Part shown: piece by piece, positions 61,294-64,000 of the stretch | How the letters are laid out: every line of letters starts with the position of its first letter | How positions within the stretch are numbered: the stretch's first letter is position 1 | Origin: Xanthomonas sp. DAR 35659 | GTDB taxonomy: Bacteria > Pseudomonadota > Gammaproteobacteria > Xanthomonadales > Xanthomonadaceae | Direction of reading: 5' to 3' | Length of the DNA stretch: 64,000 nucleotides | NCBI RefSeq assembly: GCF_041242975.1 | Contig: NZ_CP162488.1 | Coordinates: 1,478,001 to 1,542,000, forward strand | Notes under the pieces: generated by a model | Database searches by the model: none | What the model was told of the DNA's origin: nothing | The model's input: the letters and a program-made list of their open reading frames with translations, nothing else | Program-made: the position numbers and the translations under genes

Positions 61294-61337
61294 ATTAGCA
61301 TTGCTTTACAGACTACAGAATATTTAGCTTGGCTAAT
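61294..61337. promoter_or_regulatory. Candidate ArgP-binding inverted repeat
   Basis: ATTAGC at 61294-61299 and GCTAAT at 61332-61337 flank an AT-rich 32-base middle in the argP/argO interval. The position and symmetry fit a LysR-type operator covering both promoters. Confidence 0.5.
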
Positions 61338-61384
61338 GCCGCCGGCGCAGGGAGCATGCCCGCTCCACGCTCCTGGAGTTGCTC

Positions 61385-62002
61385 ATGGTTCTGCATGCCC
61401 TGCTGGCGGGTTTCGGCGCCGGCGCCGGCCTCATCGTCGCGATCGGCGCGCAGAATGCGTTCGTATTGCGGCAGGGGTTGCAACGACAGCACGTCGGCCT
61501 GGTGGTGGCGGTCTGCGCGCTGGGCGACCTGACGCTGATCGTCCTCGGTGTGGCCGGCGTCGGCGCGGTGGTGAAGGAATGGCCGGCGCTGCTGGAACTC
61601 TTGCGTTATGCCGGTGCCGGCTTCCTTGGCATCTACGGAGGACTGGCGGCGCGACGCGCGTGGCGTGGTGCCGGCGCATTGCGAATACAGGGCGATGCGC
61701 CGCATGGGCGGCGGCGTGTGCTGCTGACCTGCCTGGCGTTTACGTTCTTGAATCCGCACGTGTACCTGGACACGATGGTGTTGCTCGGCAGCCTGTCCAC
61801 GCGCTATCCGGGCGGGCTGCGCTGGGCGTTCGCGCTCGGCGCCTGCGGGGCGAGCGTGGTCTGGTTCTGCAGTCTCGGTTATGGCGCGCGATGGCTGCAG
61901 CCGGTGTTCCGCACGGCGCGCGCATGGCGCGTGCTGGACACGGGCATCGCGGTCTTCATGCTGACGTTGTGCGGCCTGTTGCTGTGGCGTCCGTTGAATT
62001 GA
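61385..62002 (+). CDS. argO: ArgO-like L-arginine exporter (LysE family)
   Basis: This 205-residue protein has six hydrophobic segments and the LysE/ArgO signature GAGAGLIVAIGAQNAFVLRQG in part, with FTFLNPHVYLDTMVLLGS as the second conserved block. It exports arginine or related basic amino acids across the inner membrane. CTGGAGTTGCTC precedes the ATG. The gene is divergent from argP. Confidence 0.94.
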   Translation: MVLHALLAGFGAGAGLIVAIGAQNAFVLRQGLQRQHVGLVVAVCALGDLTLIVLGVAGVGAVVKEWPALLELLRYAGAGFLGIYGGLAARRAWRGAGALRIQGDAPHGRRRVLLTCLAFTFLNPHVYLDTMVLLGSLSTRYPGGLRWAFALGACGASVVWFCSLGYGARWLQPVFRTARAWRVLDTGIAVFMLTLCGLLLWRPLN

Positions 62003-62072
62003 CGTCGCCTGTGGCGCTGCGGGACGCGGCATCGCCATGCCGTGGTTCGCAGCATGTACGCGACCGCGATGG

Positions 62073-62705
62073 CTAGGCGGACGCGGGTGCGGACCTGAGC
62101 ATGCCGGCGAGGCTTTCGCTGAGGATCAGCTGCAGGTGCATGCGCTTGAGTTCCACGCCCACCACCATCATGTGCAGGCCCACGCACATCGCCGCGACCG
62201 CGTAGACGCGCGCCTGGAACTCCTGTTCGTCGCCGCTCCAGTCGCCATGGCCGCGCAACAGGCGCTTGAGCATCTCGCCGAGGTGTTCGATCAGGGAAAC
62301 GCCGCGACGCCGCGCGTACTCGGCCAGTTCGGGGTCGCGCGCGGCCGCCAGGTCGATTTCCAGGCCGAGCCGCAGGCGGCGACCATCGGCCTCGGACAGC
62401 AGCCATTCCTCCAGCGCGCCGGCGATGAAGTCGGTCGCGTCCATGTTTGGTGGCCGTTCGATCATCCACATGGTGCGCAGCGACTGCTCGTAACTGCGTT
62501 CCATCAGCGCCCGCACCAGTCCGCGCTTGTCGCCGAAGTAGCGGCGCAGCGCACTACTGGACACATCGCTGGTCTGCGCGATCCGTTCGAAGGTGGTCGC
62601 GCCGAGGCCCCTGTCGGTGATGCACTGTTCGGCCGCGTCCAGCGCGGCGTCGCGAATGCGCTGCTCGCGTTCCCTGGCGCTGCGCAGGTCAACGAGGTTG
62701 GACAT
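62073..62705 (-). CDS. TetR-family transcriptional regulator
   Basis: This 210-residue protein has the TetR helix-turn-helix (RIRDAALDAAEQCI, ATTFERIAQTSDVSSSALRRYFGDKRGL) and an alpha-helical C-terminal domain. The start MSNLVDLRS has AGGA nine bases upstream. It is divergent from a TonB receptor and may control it, although the receptor also has a Fur box. The ligand is unknown. Confidence 0.9.
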   Translation of the reverse strand: MSNLVDLRSAREREQRIRDAALDAAEQCITDRGLGATTFERIAQTSDVSSSALRRYFGDKRGLVRALMERSYEQSLRTMWMIERPPNMDATDFIAGALEEWLLSEADGRRLRLGLEIDLAAARDPELAEYARRRGVSLIEHLGEMLKRLLRGHGDWSGDEQEFQARVYAVAAMCVGLHMMVVGVELKRMHLQLILSESLAGMLRSAPASA

Positions 62706-62821
62706 GGGGGCGGTCCTGGCGAAGAGGGGGATGGTGACCTGATTGTGCCGCCGATGCCACGCCGGATGCATGCCAGCGGCGGCACGGCGCAAGGCGAAAC
62801 GGCGGTCGGAAGCTGTCTTTC

Positions 62822-62840
62822 GCGTATAATAATCATTCTC
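62822..62840 (+). promoter_or_regulatory. Fur box upstream of the terminal TonB receptor
   Basis: GCGTATAATAATCATTCTC matches the Fur consensus GATAATGATAATCATTATC at 14 of 19 positions, including the core AATCATT. It lies 52 bases before the receptor start, so iron repression is likely. Confidence 0.75.
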
Positions 62841-62891
62841 GTTAACCTGCGGTGCCTGGACGGTGCCGTGTCGTTCCAAAGGATCCCGTCG

Positions 62892-64000
62892 ATGCCTTCG
62901 CCGTTTCCCCTGTCCGTCGCGCTGTCCACCGCGCTGGCGGCCATCGCCTGCGCCCACGCGCAGTCGCCCTCAGCGCAGACCCTGGAGACCGTCGTGGTCA
63001 GCGCCTCGCGTACCGACCAGCCGGCCGATACGGCGCCGCAGACCGTGGTGGTGATCGACCAGCAGCAGATCGCCCAGCAATTGGCCATCAGCAGCAATTC
63101 CTCGGACCTGCTGTCCAGCCTGCTGCCGGCGTACACGCCCAGCCGCGGCAAGATGAACGGCAGCGGCGAGACCCTGCGCGGACGCACGCCGTTGATCCTG
63201 GTCGACGGCATCCCGCAGTCCAATCCGCTGCGCCCGACCGGGCGCGAAGCGCACACGATCGACTATGCGATGGTCGAGCGCATCGAGGTGATCCAGGGCG
63301 CCAACGCGATGAACGGCCTGGGCGCGACCGGCGGCACCATCAACCTGGTCACGCGGCGTCCGCAGCCGGGCGCGCTCAACCAGCACGTCGAGGTGCAGGC
63401 CACGCTGCCGAGCACCGACGTGGACGCCGAGACCATGAGCTACCGGACCAGCTACCGCGTCGACGGCCGCCGCGACAAGCTCGACTACCTGTTCGCGGTC
63501 GGCTACGAGGACCAGGGCCTGTACCTGGACGGCGACGGGCGCGCGATCGGCACCGACGTGACCCAGGGCGACCTGATGGCCACGCGCGCCTACGACGTGC
63601 ACGCCAAGCTGGGTTACTGGATCGACGATCACCAGGAACTGCAGTTCAGTTCCAACCGCTACCGGATCAAGTCCAAGGCCGAGTATCTGGGCGTGGCCGG
63701 CGACCGCGATCTCGGCATCCCGACCACCTCGGTCCGCGGCCGGCCCGAAGGCACGCCGCCGTGGAACGACGTGTGGACCACCGGCCTGTCCTACGCCCAC
63801 CACGACCTGGCCGGGATGGAACTGAAGGCGATGGTGTTCAACCAGGAGTTCGAAGGCCTGTTCGGCGCCGACAACTCGGCCACGTTCCAGGATCCGCTGA
63901 TCGCGCCGCCCGGCACGCTGTACGACCAGTCGCGCTCGGTCGCCTCCAAGTGGGGCTCCAAGACCAGCCTCGGCAAGGACGACCTGGTCGGCGGCCGACT
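62892..64000 (+). CDS. TonB-dependent receptor, partial at window edge
   Basis: The first 369 codons are present and the gene runs off the window. A signal peptide (MPSPFPLSVALSTALAAIACAHAQ) precedes the TonB-box-like TLETVVVSASRT. The plug contains LLSSLLPAYTPSRGKMNG, LILVDGIPQ and RIEVIQGANAMNGLGATGGTINL, like siderophore receptors. AAGGA lies eight bases upstream of the ATG. With the Fur box it is probably an iron-siderophore receptor of the outer membrane. Confidence 0.9.
   Translation, partial: MPSPFPLSVALSTALAAIACAHAQSPSAQTLETVVVSASRTDQPADTAPQTVVVIDQQQIAQQLAISSNSSDLLSSLLPAYTPSRGKMNGSGETLRGRTPLILVDGIPQSNPLRPTGREAHTIDYAMVERIEVIQGANAMNGLGATGGTINLVTRRPQPGALNQHVEVQATLPSTDVDAETMSYRTSYRVDGRRDKLDYLFAVGYEDQGLYLDGDGRAIGTDVTQGDLMATRAYDVHAKLGYWIDDHQELQFSSNRYRIKSKAEYLGVAGDRDLGIPTTSVRGRPEGTPPWNDVWTTGLSYAHHDLAGMELKAMVFNQEFEGLFGADNSATFQDPLIAPPGTLYDQSRSVASKWGSKTSLGKDDLVGGR

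Overview
The window is a GC-rich gammaproteobacterial chromosome segment that reads as Xanthomonadaceae, most likely an early-branching Xanthomonas. The grounds are the many TonB-dependent receptors, an L2-like class A beta-lactamase locus with AmpR, the gene order yebC-ruvC-ruvA-kup-ruvB-ybgC-tolQRAB-pal-cpoB-queE-queC-tRNA-Lys, REP-like GTAGGAGCGGCTTCAGCC elements, and heptamer repeats (GGGAATC/CCGATTC) in the intergenic DNA. Species cannot be fixed from this sequence alone.

Layout. 0-12 kb: a GST-like protein, clpB behind a heat-shock-type promoter, a HAD hydrolase, a secreted hypothetical protein, metY, a fatty-acid-hydroxylase-fold membrane protein, a PsiF-repeat protein, an SDR/HxlR divergent pair and an AraC/Fsr-like efflux pair. 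12-17 kb: a FecA-like receptor and the YbaL K+/H+ antiporter. 17-19.4 kb: a MASE1 membrane protein with a degenerate kinase-like end and a small secreted protein. 19.7-28.6 kb: three tandem paralogous TonB receptors on the minus strand, with a fragment of a probable fourth and a VOC gene broken by an in-frame stop. 28.8-33.6 kb: YheS-like ABC-F ATPase, small membrane proteins and a lipoprotein hydrolase. 33.6-36.7 kb: ampR divergent from two tandem Tat-exported beta-lactamases, each preceded by a copy of the same operator-like sequence. 36.8-44.1 kb: Tat-type phospholipase C, a zinc-ribbon protein, a DUF3011 protein, aspS, a GNAT, an I78 inhibitor and a hydrolase. 44.1-57.6 kb: conserved housekeeping genes (yebC, ruvCAB, kup, the Tol-Pal genes, the queuosine genes queE and queC). 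57.6-60.3 kb: tRNA-Lys followed by gene-poor DNA with a tail-spike-like beta-helix protein, probably a decayed island. 60.4-64 kb: argP/argO and a TetR divergent from a Fur-box TonB receptor that runs off the window.

The most notable point is in the tol operon. A tandem duplication of about 0.57-0.59 kb has created an intact extra gene between tolA and tolB. It fuses the TolB signal peptide to a full copy of the TolA C-terminal domain, so it should give a free periplasmic TolA-III-like protein. Other highlights are heptamer repeats that form the coding sequence of the RuvC N-terminus, RuvB C-terminus and YbgC N-terminus; a triplicated 111-bp repeat between ruvC and ruvA; and a first beta-lactamase with SDG in place of SDN.
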